Notes: generated by a model not told the origin, from the letters alone. 64,000 nucleotides of DNA from Vreelandella neptunia (GCF_000712975.1 NZ_JHQL01000002.1:248001-312000); one strand, 5' to 3'; numbered from the stretch's first letter, positions 52,825 through 62,386 are shown. A program made the numbers and translations.

Positions 52825-53844
52825 ATGAAACTTGCAACACTTAACAATGGCCGCGACGGAGAACTCATCATTGTTTCTCGCGACCTTTCCCGTGCGGTAA
52901 GCGCTGCTGATATTGCGCCCACACTTCAGTCGGCTCTTGAAAGCTGGGAAGCCGTTAGCCCGCAGCTTGAAGCACGCTATGCGCAACTAAACAGTGGCGA
53001 CGCTGAAGGTGCTTTTGCGCTTGACCAGAGTGCCCTGCACTCCCCGTTACCGCGCGCCTACCAGTGGGCTGATGGCTCCGCCTATCTAAACCATGTCCAA
53101 CTGGTACGCCAGGCACGTAATGCCGAAATGCCCGAAACCTTTTGGACTGATCCGCTCATGTACCAGGGCGGTAGCGACTGCTTCCTGGCACCTACCGAAG
53201 ATATCGAAGCGGTGAGCGAAGAGCATGGCATCGATTTTGAGGGCGAAATCGCCGTCATTACCGATGACGTGCCGATGGCTGTAACGCCCGAGGAAGCCGC
53301 CAAGCATATTAAGCTAGTGATGCTGGTTAACGATGTCAGCCTGCGCGGCCTCATTCCAGGCGAACTCGCTAAAGGCTTCGGCTTTTTCCAAGCCAAGCCT
53401 GCCTCTTCTTTTTCGCCCATCGCGGTGACCCCCGATGAGCTGGGCGATGCCTGGCAGGATGGCAAGGTACACCTACCGCTGACCGTGCACCTGAATGGCG
53501 AGAAGTTTGGCGAGCCAGAAGCGGGTCCCGATATGATTTTCAGCTTCCCGCAGCTGGTTGCCCATGCGGCCAAGACCCGCTATCTCGGCGCGGGCGCGGT
53601 CATTGGTTCGGGCACTGTTTCCAACCCAGACCCGGATGGCGGCCCTGGAAAACCAGTGGCTGACGGCGGCGTGGGCTATAGCTGTTTGGCCGAAGTACGC
53701 ATGGTCGAGCAGATACTGTACGGCCAGGTAAAAACTCCCTTTATGCGCTTTGGCGACCGAGTGCGCATCGAGATGTTTGACCGCGATGGCAATAACCTGT
53801 TTGGTACTATCGATCAGCAAGTCGTAAAGTACCAGCCCAAATAA
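52825..53844 (+). CDS. hmgB: fumarylacetoacetate hydrolase-family protein (HmgB role)
   Basis: A 339-residue FAH-family hydrolase. The acidic metal-binding segment is visible in DFEGEIAVITDDVP with the preceding SEEHGI, and RGLIPGELAKGFGFFQAKPASSFSP follows. It belongs to the shorter bacterial FAH type rather than the about 430-residue classical fumarylacetoacetase, but its place between hmgA and the isomerase indicates that it splits fumarylacetoacetate to fumarate and acetoacetate. AAGGA precedes ATG 52825. Confidence 0.88.
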   Translation: MKLATLNNGRDGELIIVSRDLSRAVSAADIAPTLQSALESWEAVSPQLEARYAQLNSGDAEGAFALDQSALHSPLPRAYQWADGSAYLNHVQLVRQARNAEMPETFWTDPLMYQGGSDCFLAPTEDIEAVSEEHGIDFEGEIAVITDDVPMAVTPEEAAKHIKLVMLVNDVSLRGLIPGELAKGFGFFQAKPASSFSPIAVTPDELGDAWQDGKVHLPLTVHLNGEKFGEPEAGPDMIFSFPQLVAHAAKTRYLGAGAVIGSGTVSNPDPDGGPGKPVADGGVGYSCLAEVRMVEQILYGQVKTPFMRFGDRVRIEMFDRDGNNLFGTIDQQVVKYQPK

Positions 53845-53877
53845 GCAAGACCAGAAAGACAACATAAGGAAGGCAAC

Positions 53878-54522
53878 ATGACGACGCTTTACGGCTATTT
53901 TCGCTCGTCGGCTGCTTACCGGGTGCGGATCGCCTTAAACCTCAAGGGCCTGGACTATGACCAGGTCCCAGTTAACCTGGTGAAAGGCGACCAGCGTGGC
54001 GGCGAACAGCTGGCGCGCAACCCCCAGGGGATGGTGCCTAGTCTAGTGCTAGATGATAGCTCAGTGATTAACCAGTCGCTGGCAATCTGTGAGTACCTCG
54101 ATGAGACACACCCCGAGCCCGCGCTGCTGCCGGTTGACGCGTTAGCGCGCGCAAGAGTTCGTGCGCTTGCTCAGTCAGTCGCTTGCGAGATTCATCCGCT
54201 CAACAACCTGCGGGTGCTCAAGTATCTCGTCAGGGAGCTGGGGGTGGATGAGGCGGCGAAGCTAGCCTGGTATCGCCACTGGATTACCGAGGGCTTCACA
54301 GCATTGGAAGCAATGCTTTCCGCTGACTCGAATACCGGTGATTTTTGCCATGGCGACACCCCGACGCTTGCGGATATCTGCCTGATTCCCCAGGTGTATA
54401 ACGCAGAGCGCTTCGAGTGCGATTTGTCAGCCTACCCGACGATCCAGCGTATCACTGCCCACTGTCGGTCGCTGCCAGCGTTCGAAAAAGCCGCACCCGA
54501 GACGCAGCCTGACGCCAACTAA
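53878..54522 (+). CDS. hmgC: HmgC, maleylacetoacetate isomerase (zeta-class GST)
   Basis: A 214-residue glutathione-transferase-fold protein with the zeta-class motif SSAAYRVRIALNLKGLDY at about 10-27, containing the catalytic Ser-Ser pair. It isomerises maleylacetoacetate to fumarylacetoacetate using glutathione. The GAKYLxx-like helix and C-terminal LADICLIPQVYNA are typical. It lies 33 bases after the FAH gene with AAGGAAGG upstream and ends the hmg operon at a hairpin. Confidence 0.93.
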   Translation: MTTLYGYFRSSAAYRVRIALNLKGLDYDQVPVNLVKGDQRGGEQLARNPQGMVPSLVLDDSSVINQSLAICEYLDETHPEPALLPVDALARARVRALAQSVACEIHPLNNLRVLKYLVRELGVDEAAKLAWYRHWITEGFTALEAMLSADSNTGDFCHGDTPTLADICLIPQVYNAERFECDLSAYPTIQRITAHCRSLPAFEKAAPETQPDAN

Positions 54523-54562
54523 ACCAAGCAAAAACAAGTTATACTAAGCAGGCTAACATAAG

Positions 54563-54592
54563 CGGGCGTCTTTCCATTCGGAAAGGCGCCCG
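54563..54592 (+). terminator. hairpin after hmgC
   Basis: CGGGCGTCTTTCC (54563-54575) pairs with GGAAAGGCGCCCG (54580-54592), with one G-T pair and a 4-base loop. No T-run follows, so strength is uncertain. Confidence 0.65.
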
Positions 54593-54638
54593 TCTCGTGT
54601 CCGAAGGGGCATCACGTCAAACCATAAGGAGTTAAGCG

Positions 54639-55829
54639 GTGCTAAAGCTGCCCTCTACCGCCACCGTCTTGGCACTAGCCGCGGTGACTGCACTTGGCCC
54701 GCTGGCAACGGATATGTACTTGCCAGCCATGCCCGCCATGGCAGACGCGCTGAATACTGGCCCAGACCGAATACAGCTCACCCTTAGCCTCTACATGGCT
54801 GGATTCGCCCTGGCCCAACTGCTGTGTGGCCCGATCTCTGATCGCTTTGGACGCCGGCCGGTGATGATCGCAGGGTTATCACTATTTCTTGCGGCAAGCC
54901 TACTGTGCGCCTGGGCACCTAACGTCGAATGGTTACTAGTAGGCCGCTTTTTGCAGGCCTTTGGCGGGGCAGCCGGCCCCGTGCTAGCACGCGCTGCGGT
55001 GCGAGATATCCATGGCCCCATCGAAGCTGGACGCATTCTCTCGTATATGGCCAGCACCATGGCACTCGCCCCGGCCTTAGCGCCAGTGGTGGGCGCGGGG
55101 TTACTGCTGTTTTTTGGCTGGGAATCGGTGTTCGTGGTGCTAGCGCTCTACGCGGCAGTGATGCTGGCGGTGCTCATTTTCATGCTGCCCGAACCCTTGG
55201 CGATAGAGCAGCGGCAGTCGATCCACCCAAGAACAATATTGGCAAACTTTCGCCTACTGCTAAGCCAACGCGCCTTTCTTGGCTACACCTTGGTGAATGC
55301 GGCCGCTTTTTCGGGGCTGTTCGCGTACCTTTCTGGCTCATCCTTTGTGCTCATCGAGTACATGGGCGTCGCCCCTACCCTGTATGGCGTGCTGTTTACG
55401 CTGATTGTCGCGGGCTTCTTTGTCGGCACGCTGGTCAGCGGCCGCTATAGCCACCGCTTGGGTCGTGATCGTCTTATCACCCGGGGAACGGTAGTCTGTG
55501 CGGCAGGGGGCGTGATCATGGCCGGCTTGGCTGCCGTTGGTATCCATCACCCGTGGGCGGTAGTGGGGCCGCATATGGTGTTCATGCTGGGGGTAGGCAT
55601 TCTGATGCCGCAAACAATGGCCGGTGCACTGGCGCCCAACCCTCAGTGTGCAGGCGCGGCGTCTTCTTTATTTGGTTTCCTGCAAATGACGATTGCCGCT
55701 GTGGTAGGTGGCTTAGTCGGGCAATTCCACGACGGCAGCTCGCGCACCATGGCATTGACGATCGGGCTGATGGGGCTGCTCGCCCTGACAAGCCACTGGC
55801 TGCTGGTACGCCGCCAAAAAGAGGCGTAG
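54639..55829 (+). CDS. Bcr/CflA-family MFS drug exporter
   Basis: A 396-residue, 12-segment major facilitator with the Bcr/CflA start TALGPLATDMYLPAMPAMAD and the MFS loop motif GPISDRFGRRPVMIAGL. It exports drugs or metabolites by proton antiport. The GTG start 54639 follows AAGGAG. It is downstream of hmgC in the same direction but behind a hairpin, so membership in the hmg operon is uncertain; export of an aromatic by-product is possible. Confidence 0.9.
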   Translation: MLKLPSTATVLALAAVTALGPLATDMYLPAMPAMADALNTGPDRIQLTLSLYMAGFALAQLLCGPISDRFGRRPVMIAGLSLFLAASLLCAWAPNVEWLLVGRFLQAFGGAAGPVLARAAVRDIHGPIEAGRILSYMASTMALAPALAPVVGAGLLLFFGWESVFVVLALYAAVMLAVLIFMLPEPLAIEQRQSIHPRTILANFRLLLSQRAFLGYTLVNAAAFSGLFAYLSGSSFVLIEYMGVAPTLYGVLFTLIVAGFFVGTLVSGRYSHRLGRDRLITRGTVVCAAGGVIMAGLAAVGIHHPWAVVGPHMVFMLGVGILMPQTMAGALAPNPQCAGAASSLFGFLQMTIAAVVGGLVGQFHDGSSRTMALTIGLMGLLALTSHWLLVRRQKEA

Positions 55830-55835
55830 CTGAAT

Positions 55836-55913
55836 CACTGTCATTCCCAGCCACCACACCCCCGTTATTCCCGAGACACCGCACTGTCATTCCCGAGGGG
55901 GGTTATCGGGAAT
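55836..55913. repeat. REP-like element between convergent genes
   Basis: Three partial copies of GTCATTCCCGAG occur (about 55839, 55865, 55886), and the last makes a hairpin ATTCCCGA (55889-55896) with TCGGGAAT (55906-55913). This looks like a dispersed repetitive extragenic element; other copies would lie outside the window. Confidence 0.6.
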
Positions 55914-56032
55914 CCACCTTGACCTTAGCCTTCAGCAGCCCGAAAACCCAGCCCATCGGCTAATGCCAGTCAGCCTTAACTGACTGGCATTATACTCATT
56001 GCGTGGCCTTTTTTTACCTATATTGAGTTGCC

Positions 56033-59000
56033 TCAAGCAGCTTCGACAGCGATGGTCTTCGAGCGACCTTCACGTAGCTCCTTCAACAACGTCTCGCGGC
56101 GCTCGTTGGCTTTCTCAGCGGCAGCTTCGCGAACGGGCCCGAAACCACGAATTTCTTCCGGCAGCTTAGCAAGCGCTAAGGCCGTGGCGTGATTCGTGCC
56201 ATCAAGGCGAGCCACTAACTCATCCATCAACTGCTCGTAGTCAGCCAACAAGGTGCGGTCGAGCTTACGATCAGCGCTGAAGCGGAAAGGATCAAGCGCC
56301 GTATTGCGCAAACCGCGCATCTTGGCCAGCACACCCATTGCCTTCAGCACCCAGGGGCCGAAGCGACGCTTCACCGGACGCCCTTGCGCATCTTTACGAC
56401 CACCCAATAGCGGCGGTGCCAAATGGAAAGTTAACTGGTAATCACCCGAGAACGTGGCTTTAACCTCATCCAGAAAATCGCTCTGGGTGTAAAGACGCGC
56501 TACTTCATACTCATCTTTATACGCCATCAAGCGATACAGCTGATGGGCGACAGCCTCACTCAATGATTGACCACCGCCTAGCGCGGCTTCTGCTTCGCGC
56601 ACTTTCGCTACCTGGGTAACGTAACGCTCAGCCCAGGCACGGTTCTGATAGCGCTCCAGGTGGCGACTATTACGCGCTACCACGTCGTCCAGTGTGGCGT
56701 TGGCAGACAGTGGCATCGTGTCCAGATGCTGCTGAAGGTAGTCGGGTTCTACCGCTGCCAGACGCCCCCAGGCAAATGCCTGACGGTTCTTCTCAACGGC
56801 GACGCCATTAAGCTCTAGCGCACGCTGTAGCGCAGGTTCAGAAAGCGGCACCAGCCCCTGCTGCCAGGCAAATCCCAGCATCATCATATTGGAAAAGACC
56901 GTATCCCCTAGCAGCTGTTCGGCTAGGCGATTGGCATCCAGAGAAGCAAAGCGTTCATCTCCTACCGCTTCACGCAACATGTTAAGGCGCTTGCTGGGCT
57001 GCATATCCGCATCGCGATAAAGGACATAATCTGCCGTGGCTAGCTCAGCAAGATTCGCCACGATACGGGTGGTCGGCTGCAGCACATTCAGCGCTTTCTG
57101 CGAACTGGCTACGACCATATCGCAAGCGATCATTGCATCGGCCTGACCCGCTTCGATACGTACCTGATTCAATTCGCTGGGCTGTGATGCCAGACGCACA
57201 TAGCTAAGGACTGCCCCACCTTTTTGCGCAAACCCCATAAAGTCGAGCACGCTGCTGCCCTTGCCTTCCAGGTGTGCTGCCATGGTGATCAGCTGGCCGA
57301 CAGTCACCACGCCCGTGCCGCCAACGCCACCCACTAACAGGTCATAAGGGGCAGCCAAAGTGGCAACGGAGGGGTTAGGCAAATGTGATATACGCTTCCA
57401 AAAGGCGTTATCTGCCGTGACGCCTTGCCCCTTACGCAGCCCGCCACCTTCAACAGTGACAAAACTGGGGCAAAAACCACTGACGCAGGACATATCCTTG
57501 TTGCAGGATGATTGATCGATCTTGCGCTTACGGCCTAGCTCGGTCTCGCGAGGCACTACCGATAAGCAGTTGGACTGTACGGAACAATCACCACAGCCTT
57601 CGCAAACATGATGGTTAATGAACACTCGGCGGGCTGGGTCTTCCATCAAACCACGCTTGCGCCGACGGCGTTTTTCAGCCGCGCATGCCTGGTCATAAAT
57701 CAACACGGTGCAGCCAGGAATTTCGCGCAGTTCACGCTGTAGCGTGTCCATCTCTTCGCGTCCGTGAAAGGTTACCTGCTTAGGAAATTCTTTTTCATGC
57801 CCCCGGTATTTTTCAGGTTCGTCACTGACCACCACTACCCGACGAACGCCTTCATCCAGCGACTGCCGAGCAATCATCGGCACGTTGATTTGTCCATCCA
57901 CGGGTTGGCCGCCCGTCATGGCAACCGCGTCGTTGAACAAAATTTTGTAGGTAATATTAACGTTGGCAGCCACGGCTTGGCGCACCGCCATGGAGCCCGA
58001 GTGAAACCAGGTGCCTTCGCCTAAGTTCTGGAAGATATGACCATTACCGGTAAAGCGGCTCTTGCCCACCCAGTTAACGCCTTCGCCACCCATCTGAATT
58101 AACGATTCGGTGCTACGGTCCATCCACGAGGCCATAAAGTGGCAACCGATCCCCGCCAGGGCTTTACTGCCTTCAGGCACCTTGGTCGAGCTATTGTGTG
58201 GGCAACCGGAGCAGAAATACGGCATGCGGCGTACACCGCCAAGCTCTTTCACGCCTGCTTGGCAGGCATCAACGGTTGCCAACTTGTCGCTAAAATCAAT
58301 GTTGAAAAAGCGCGCTAAACGCTCGGCGACAAAGCCTGCCAAGAGGCGCGGGCCTAGCTCTCCCACGAAGGGAATCAAGGGCTTACCAGTTTCATCCTGC
58401 TTACCGGTAACGATAACCTCGCCTGGATGGTCGGGTTCCGACATGTACTCTTTCAGCTGGCTTTCAATAATGCCGCGCTTCTCTTCAATGACCAGCACTT
58501 CGCGCTTGCCATGAATAAACTCAAGAATGCCGGGTCGATGGAGCGGCCACACCATCCCGACTTTGTATATTTCCACCCCCAAGTCACGCAGTTTCGCTTC
58601 ATCCAGCCCTAATAAACGCAGCGCCTCAAGTAAATCCAGGTGCCCCTTGCCTGTGGTCACCAGCCCAAACGTTGCCTGTTCTTGGCGAAATAAGTACTGA
58701 TCAATCGGGTTGGCCGTGGCAAACGCCTGAACAGCGGCCAGCTTGTGCTCAAGGCGGGTTTCAAGCTGCGGCCCTGGCAAGTCAGGCCAGCGATAGTGCA
58801 GCCCGCCTTCCGGCATGTCGAAATCCGGCGTTACATACTCAGGCAAAGGTGGCACCTCCACCGACGCGCCGCTCTCTACGGTTTCAGAAACAGCTTTGAA
58901 CCCTACCCAGCAACCTGAGAAGCGTGACAGTGCATAGCCCCACAGCCCGAAGCGTTCATATTCCGCCAATGACGCGGGGCTCACTACCGGCATAAACCAC

Positions 59001-59578
59001 GCCATAAAGGCGACATCCGACTGGTGTGGCATTGAGGACGACACACACCCATGGTCATCACCCGCGACCACCAGCACACCGCCAGTCGGTGAGCTGCCGT
59101 AGGCATTACCGTGCTTTAACGCATCGCCCGCGCGATCAACGCCAGGCCCTTTGCCGTACCACATGCCGAAGACACCATCGACCTGCCGCTCAGGATCCGT
59201 TTCTACCTGCTGGCAGCCAAGCATCATGGTGGCTGCCAAGTCTTCGTTAATCGCAGGGACAAAATCGATGTGATGCGCTTCCATAGCGGCTTTTGCCCGC
59301 CAGATCTCTTGGTCTACACCGCCCAAGGGCGAGCCACGATAGCCGCTGATAAGCCCTGCCGTATGGCGACCATCGCGGCGATCAAGCTCCGCTTGGCGTA
59401 AGGCGATACGCACCAACGCCTGGGTGCCGGTTAGAAAGATACGGCCTTCACCACGGCTATAGCGGTCGGCCAGCTGATAGTCATCAAGACGATTGTCATT
59501 GAGAGGATTGTCATCGAGTGCGTTATCGAGAGGTGGGGTAATAGAACCCGCCTGCTCAGCAATTGAGGGGGTTGTCAT
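56033..59578 (-). CDS. indolepyruvate:ferredoxin oxidoreductase, fused alpha-gamma type
   Basis: An 1181-residue single-chain 2-oxoacid:ferredoxin oxidoreductase. Order: pyrimidine-binding domain, central TPP domain with an Fe-S-type motif CSGCPHNSS near residue 457, ferredoxin-like segment with CEGCGDCSVQSNC near 660 and further cysteines in CNKDMSCVSGFCPSF, then a gamma domain starting GGVGGTGVVTVGQL near 751. It oxidatively decarboxylates aryl pyruvates to aryl-acetyl-CoA, which links aromatic amino acids to the paa pathway. It is divergent from the Lrp gene. Length is normal for the fused bacterial form. Confidence 0.92.
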   Translation of the reverse strand: MTTPSIAEQAGSITPPLDNALDDNPLNDNRLDDYQLADRYSRGEGRIFLTGTQALVRIALRQAELDRRDGRHTAGLISGYRGSPLGGVDQEIWRAKAAMEAHHIDFVPAINEDLAATMMLGCQQVETDPERQVDGVFGMWYGKGPGVDRAGDALKHGNAYGSSPTGGVLVVAGDDHGCVSSSMPHQSDVAFMAWFMPVVSPASLAEYERFGLWGYALSRFSGCWVGFKAVSETVESGASVEVPPLPEYVTPDFDMPEGGLHYRWPDLPGPQLETRLEHKLAAVQAFATANPIDQYLFRQEQATFGLVTTGKGHLDLLEALRLLGLDEAKLRDLGVEIYKVGMVWPLHRPGILEFIHGKREVLVIEEKRGIIESQLKEYMSEPDHPGEVIVTGKQDETGKPLIPFVGELGPRLLAGFVAERLARFFNIDFSDKLATVDACQAGVKELGGVRRMPYFCSGCPHNSSTKVPEGSKALAGIGCHFMASWMDRSTESLIQMGGEGVNWVGKSRFTGNGHIFQNLGEGTWFHSGSMAVRQAVAANVNITYKILFNDAVAMTGGQPVDGQINVPMIARQSLDEGVRRVVVVSDEPEKYRGHEKEFPKQVTFHGREEMDTLQRELREIPGCTVLIYDQACAAEKRRRRKRGLMEDPARRVFINHHVCEGCGDCSVQSNCLSVVPRETELGRKRKIDQSSCNKDMSCVSGFCPSFVTVEGGGLRKGQGVTADNAFWKRISHLPNPSVATLAAPYDLLVGGVGGTGVVTVGQLITMAAHLEGKGSSVLDFMGFAQKGGAVLSYVRLASQPSELNQVRIEAGQADAMIACDMVVASSQKALNVLQPTTRIVANLAELATADYVLYRDADMQPSKRLNMLREAVGDERFASLDANRLAEQLLGDTVFSNMMMLGFAWQQGLVPLSEPALQRALELNGVAVEKNRQAFAWGRLAAVEPDYLQQHLDTMPLSANATLDDVVARNSRHLERYQNRAWAERYVTQVAKVREAEAALGGGQSLSEAVAHQLYRLMAYKDEYEVARLYTQSDFLDEVKATFSGDYQLTFHLAPPLLGGRKDAQGRPVKRRFGPWVLKAMGVLAKMRGLRNTALDPFRFSADRKLDRTLLADYEQLMDELVARLDGTNHATALALAKLPEEIRGFGPVREAAAEKANERRETLLKELREGRSKTIAVEAA

Positions 59579-59676
59579 GAGAGATCACCAGTACGGTTGA
59601 AGAGTTATGGTTGTAATACGCTTGAGTCTAGCCAAGAGCGCACTAAAGGTGCTTGCTAATTCACTCTTCAAAAGCC

Positions 59677-59689
59677 TGATTATTAATCA
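59677..59689. promoter_or_regulatory. palindrome in the oxidoreductase/lrp divergent region
   Basis: TGATTA and TAATCA are perfect arms around T, about 100 bases from the oxidoreductase start and 66 from the lrp start. It could be a site for the divergent Lrp-type regulator. Confidence 0.4.
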
Positions 59690-59755
59690 TTACTTTCATT
59701 TTTTTAGTTTTGACGCAATGATATTCAACAAACCACAAATAAATGAAATACCCCT

Positions 59756-60238
59756 ATGAAAGAAACGACCAAAGAAATCACCTTAGACAGGCATGATCAG
59801 CGCATCCTTACCCTGCTTCAGCAGCAAGGACGCATTACCAATAATGAGCTTGCCGAACAGATCGGGCTTTCCCCCGCTGCCTGCTGGAGACGCGTAAAGG
59901 CCTTGGAAGAGAGTGGCGTTATCCGCCGTTTTGCAGCGTTGGTGGAGCCCAGCCTAGTGGGCCAGCCACTATCAGCGCTGGTCATGGTGACGCTAGTTCG
60001 CCACCACATCGACAATACCGTCGAGTTCGAAAAACGCATTCTGCAATATCCAGAAGTGCTGCAGTGCTATGCCACCACCGGCAACGCCGATTTCGTACTA
60101 CGGGTGGTGATCGAAGACATGGCGGCCTATGACCGTTTTCTGAATGAAAAACTCTTCACCTTGGACGGTATCTCCCAGGTCAGCTCCAATTTCGTACTGC
60201 GTAATATCAAAGAAGAGACCGCTATCCCGATTCGTTGA
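59756..60238 (+). CDS. Lrp/AsnC-family transcriptional regulator
   Basis: A 160-residue regulator with an N-terminal helix-turn-helix (LDRHDQRILTLLQQQGRITNNELAEQIGLSPAACWRRVKALEESGVI in sequence) and a C-terminal RAM ligand-binding domain (from about residue 75). It is divergent from the indolepyruvate oxidoreductase, the classic arrangement for a regulator of amino-acid-derived 2-oxoacid catabolism, and probably senses an aromatic amino acid. ATG 59756 has only weak ribosome-site pairing. Confidence 0.9.
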   Translation: MKETTKEITLDRHDQRILTLLQQQGRITNNELAEQIGLSPAACWRRVKALEESGVIRRFAALVEPSLVGQPLSALVMVTLVRHHIDNTVEFEKRILQYPEVLQCYATTGNADFVLRVVIEDMAAYDRFLNEKLFTLDGISQVSSNFVLRNIKEETAIPIR

Positions 60239-60296
60239 AACCAGACGAGCACCGTAGCGTTGACATAATAGCGATAGCTCAGCCGTTCTAGATGAC

Positions 60297-60319
60297 AGAG
60301 GGGAAGCGCTTTCCCCTCT
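60297..60319 (+). terminator. hairpin after lrp
   Basis: AGAGGGGAA and TTCCCCTCT are perfect 9-base arms around GCGCT, 58 bases after the lrp stop and between convergent genes. Degenerate pyrimidine-rich repeats of CCCCTCTTCAC type follow to about 60360. Confidence 0.65.
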
Positions 60320-60368
60320 TCACCTTCCCCTCTTCACTTTCCCTCTCTTAACTCGCCTTCACTTGCCT

Positions 60369-60611
60369 CTAACTGCCCTCTTCGTCAATTTGAATGCCCT
60401 CGCGCGCCTCATTAATCGCCGCTATTACTTGATCGATATCGGGTATTCGGTGGGCAAGTGCCAGGGCCAGCTGGGCAAGCAAGAGTGTGTGCTGTGTCTC
60501 AGGTACCGAATCTAGCGTGACAGCCAGCTGTTCATAAACCTGTTCAAGGTCGGCAAACGGTAAAGCGGCTTGTGAAGAGACTGTGGGTGTCGATATCGCG
60601 GTCATGCGCAT
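60369..60611 (-). CDS. DUF2783-like small partner of the second hydroxylase
   Basis: An 80-residue mostly helical protein with FADLEQVYEQLAVTL and LALALAHRIPDIDQVIAAIN, resembling the DUF2783-like partner encoded after the first hydroxylase. It starts one base into the stop codon of the upstream hydroxylase gene (TAATG), with GGGAG as ribosome site. The N-terminal 15 residues are a Ser/Thr-rich extension. Family assignment is by pattern and context. Confidence 0.65.
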   Translation of the reverse strand: MRMTAISTPTVSSQAALPFADLEQVYEQLAVTLDSVPETQHTLLLAQLALALAHRIPDIDQVIAAINEAREGIQIDEEGS

Positions 60612-62290
60612 TATTCTCCCAGTGCTGTCTTGAAGGCGCGGCTAAGGGAAGCCGCTTCCAGTGCTTTCCAGCGTGCGGTGATATGACGATCAGGTCGTAC
60701 TAAGTAAGCACTTCCAGAACTGGCGTCATAACCCTCAAAGCAAGCACCCTGTTGATCAATCAAGGTGGTAAAAAACGCCGGGCTGGCATAACGGGCAATT
60801 ACCAACACATCCAGACCGCTGTCGTGTTTCTGAAGGTCAACTAAGGCGGCCTGTAGTTCAGGCGTGACGCTACCATCCTCACTAAACACCAGCAGGTTAA
60901 ACCCCGTTCCCAGGTGGTCGAGCAAGAAGCTGTTTTCGCCTAATCGGCGATTGATTAATGGTGCGCCAGGTATCGGGCCAGCGCTAAAACCGATGTCATC
61001 CTCTGCCGTCACAGGGCTTTCAGCATAGGTGTAGGGCGTGACTTGCCGTGGGTCGGCAAAACGGCTTGCGTAGTCGTTACGTAGAGCCAACGATAACGCG
61101 GCATCTCGCATCAACCGATAGCCTTGACTGGGTGGGGTCATAAAGCGGGTGCTCTTACCGGCATTCGCAAAGACTTCTAGTGTGGCACCACGCCGTTCTG
61201 GGCTATAGCTATCCAATAGCTTCTCAGAAGCCTTGTTGTTCAGCACCCAAGCTAGCTTCCAGGCGGCGTTAACCGCATCGGCCAGCCCGTTATTCAGCCC
61301 ACGCACCCCAAAAATGGGTACTAAATGGGCACTGTCGCCAATAAACAACACACGGCCATGGCGGTAATCGTCGAGGGCTAGCGTGTAGGCTTTGTAAAGG
61401 CTCCACCACTCAAGCTGCCACTCCCCCTCTTCACCTAGCATCTCAATAATCATGCCAACGCGTTCACGAATAGCGCTCTCGGTTACAGCCTGCTCGGGGC
61501 TTTCATTCGGCAACAGTTGATAGTCGATGCGCCAAATATCATCAGGCTGTTTATGCACTAGCAGGGTAGATTCAGGCATTACTGAAGGGCTGAAAAACGC
61601 CCTGCGCTCGGTCGGAAAGTCAGACGTCATGCGTACATCAGCAATCACATAGCGCCCTTCATAGGACTCACCGTGCAACGGCAGGTCAAACGACTTGCGC
61701 ACAACACTACGCCCACCATCCGCCGCCAACAAATAGGCGGCTTCTAACTGATATTCGCCCTCTGGGGTAGTCACACGCAGAGTTACGCCGGTATCACTTT
61801 GCGTGACGTCGCTAACGGCCTGCTGCCAGCGCATTTCAATTAACGGGCTTTCCATCGCCTTATCGACCAGAAACTGCTCAATATACTGCTGTTGCAGGTT
61901 ATACATTGGCAGAAAGCGCTCGTGCTCTGAATGCGGCATCTCAAAACGATAGACTTCCTGATCATGGAAATAGGAGCGCCCTCGCGTCCAGCCAAGCGCT
62001 TTGTCGATAAATTGCTGCTCGACGCCTAATTGTTGAAGAATTTCCAAGCTGTGGCGGGAAAGACAGATCGCCCTGGAACCATCATTGAGCGTCGCCTTAT
62101 CATCAAGCAAGACTGACTGAACACCTTGACGCGCGAGTTCCAGCGCGGCGGCGACGCCGACGGGCCCTGCCCCCACAATGGCGACCCGGTGCTGTTTTTT
62201 CTCACCTTTTAATTCACCGGGACATACAAAGGGGAAATGCGGATAATCGAAATACAGCGAGTCAAGCTCACCCTTGCCTGCTGGTCGCAT
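60611..62290 (-). CDS. second FAD-dependent aromatic hydroxylase
   Basis: A 559-residue flavoprotein monooxygenase, paralogous to the 576-residue protein encoded at 49409. It has the same motif set: VAIVGAGPVGVAAALELARQ near 37-56, DGGRSVVRKSFDL and FIGDSAHLVPIFGVRGLNNG, with a C-terminal thioredoxin-like domain. It probably hydroxylates a different aromatic acid, perhaps feeding homogentisate or gentisate-type cleavage. It is divergent from a LuxR-type regulator, with a symmetric site between them. ATG at 62290 follows AGGAGAG. Confidence 0.85.
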   Translation of the reverse strand: MRPAGKGELDSLYFDYPHFPFVCPGELKGEKKQHRVAIVGAGPVGVAAALELARQGVQSVLLDDKATLNDGSRAICLSRHSLEILQQLGVEQQFIDKALGWTRGRSYFHDQEVYRFEMPHSEHERFLPMYNLQQQYIEQFLVDKAMESPLIEMRWQQAVSDVTQSDTGVTLRVTTPEGEYQLEAAYLLAADGGRSVVRKSFDLPLHGESYEGRYVIADVRMTSDFPTERRAFFSPSVMPESTLLVHKQPDDIWRIDYQLLPNESPEQAVTESAIRERVGMIIEMLGEEGEWQLEWWSLYKAYTLALDDYRHGRVLFIGDSAHLVPIFGVRGLNNGLADAVNAAWKLAWVLNNKASEKLLDSYSPERRGATLEVFANAGKSTRFMTPPSQGYRLMRDAALSLALRNDYASRFADPRQVTPYTYAESPVTAEDDIGFSAGPIPGAPLINRRLGENSFLLDHLGTGFNLLVFSEDGSVTPELQAALVDLQKHDSGLDVLVIARYASPAFFTTLIDQQGACFEGYDASSGSAYLVRPDRHITARWKALEAASLSRAFKTALGE

Positions 62291-62386
62291 AGCACTCTCC
62301 TGTGACTGTTATTTTTAAAATGGAAGCGGTACGGAAAGGTGTATAGGCCGTATAGCGATAGCCTACACTGAAGGTTTCAAGGGGGT

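Noticed and set aside
57764-58514. Plus-strand open frames inside the indolepyruvate oxidoreductase gene
   Set aside because: They are antisense to conserved Fe-S and TPP motifs of an intact 1181-residue protein.
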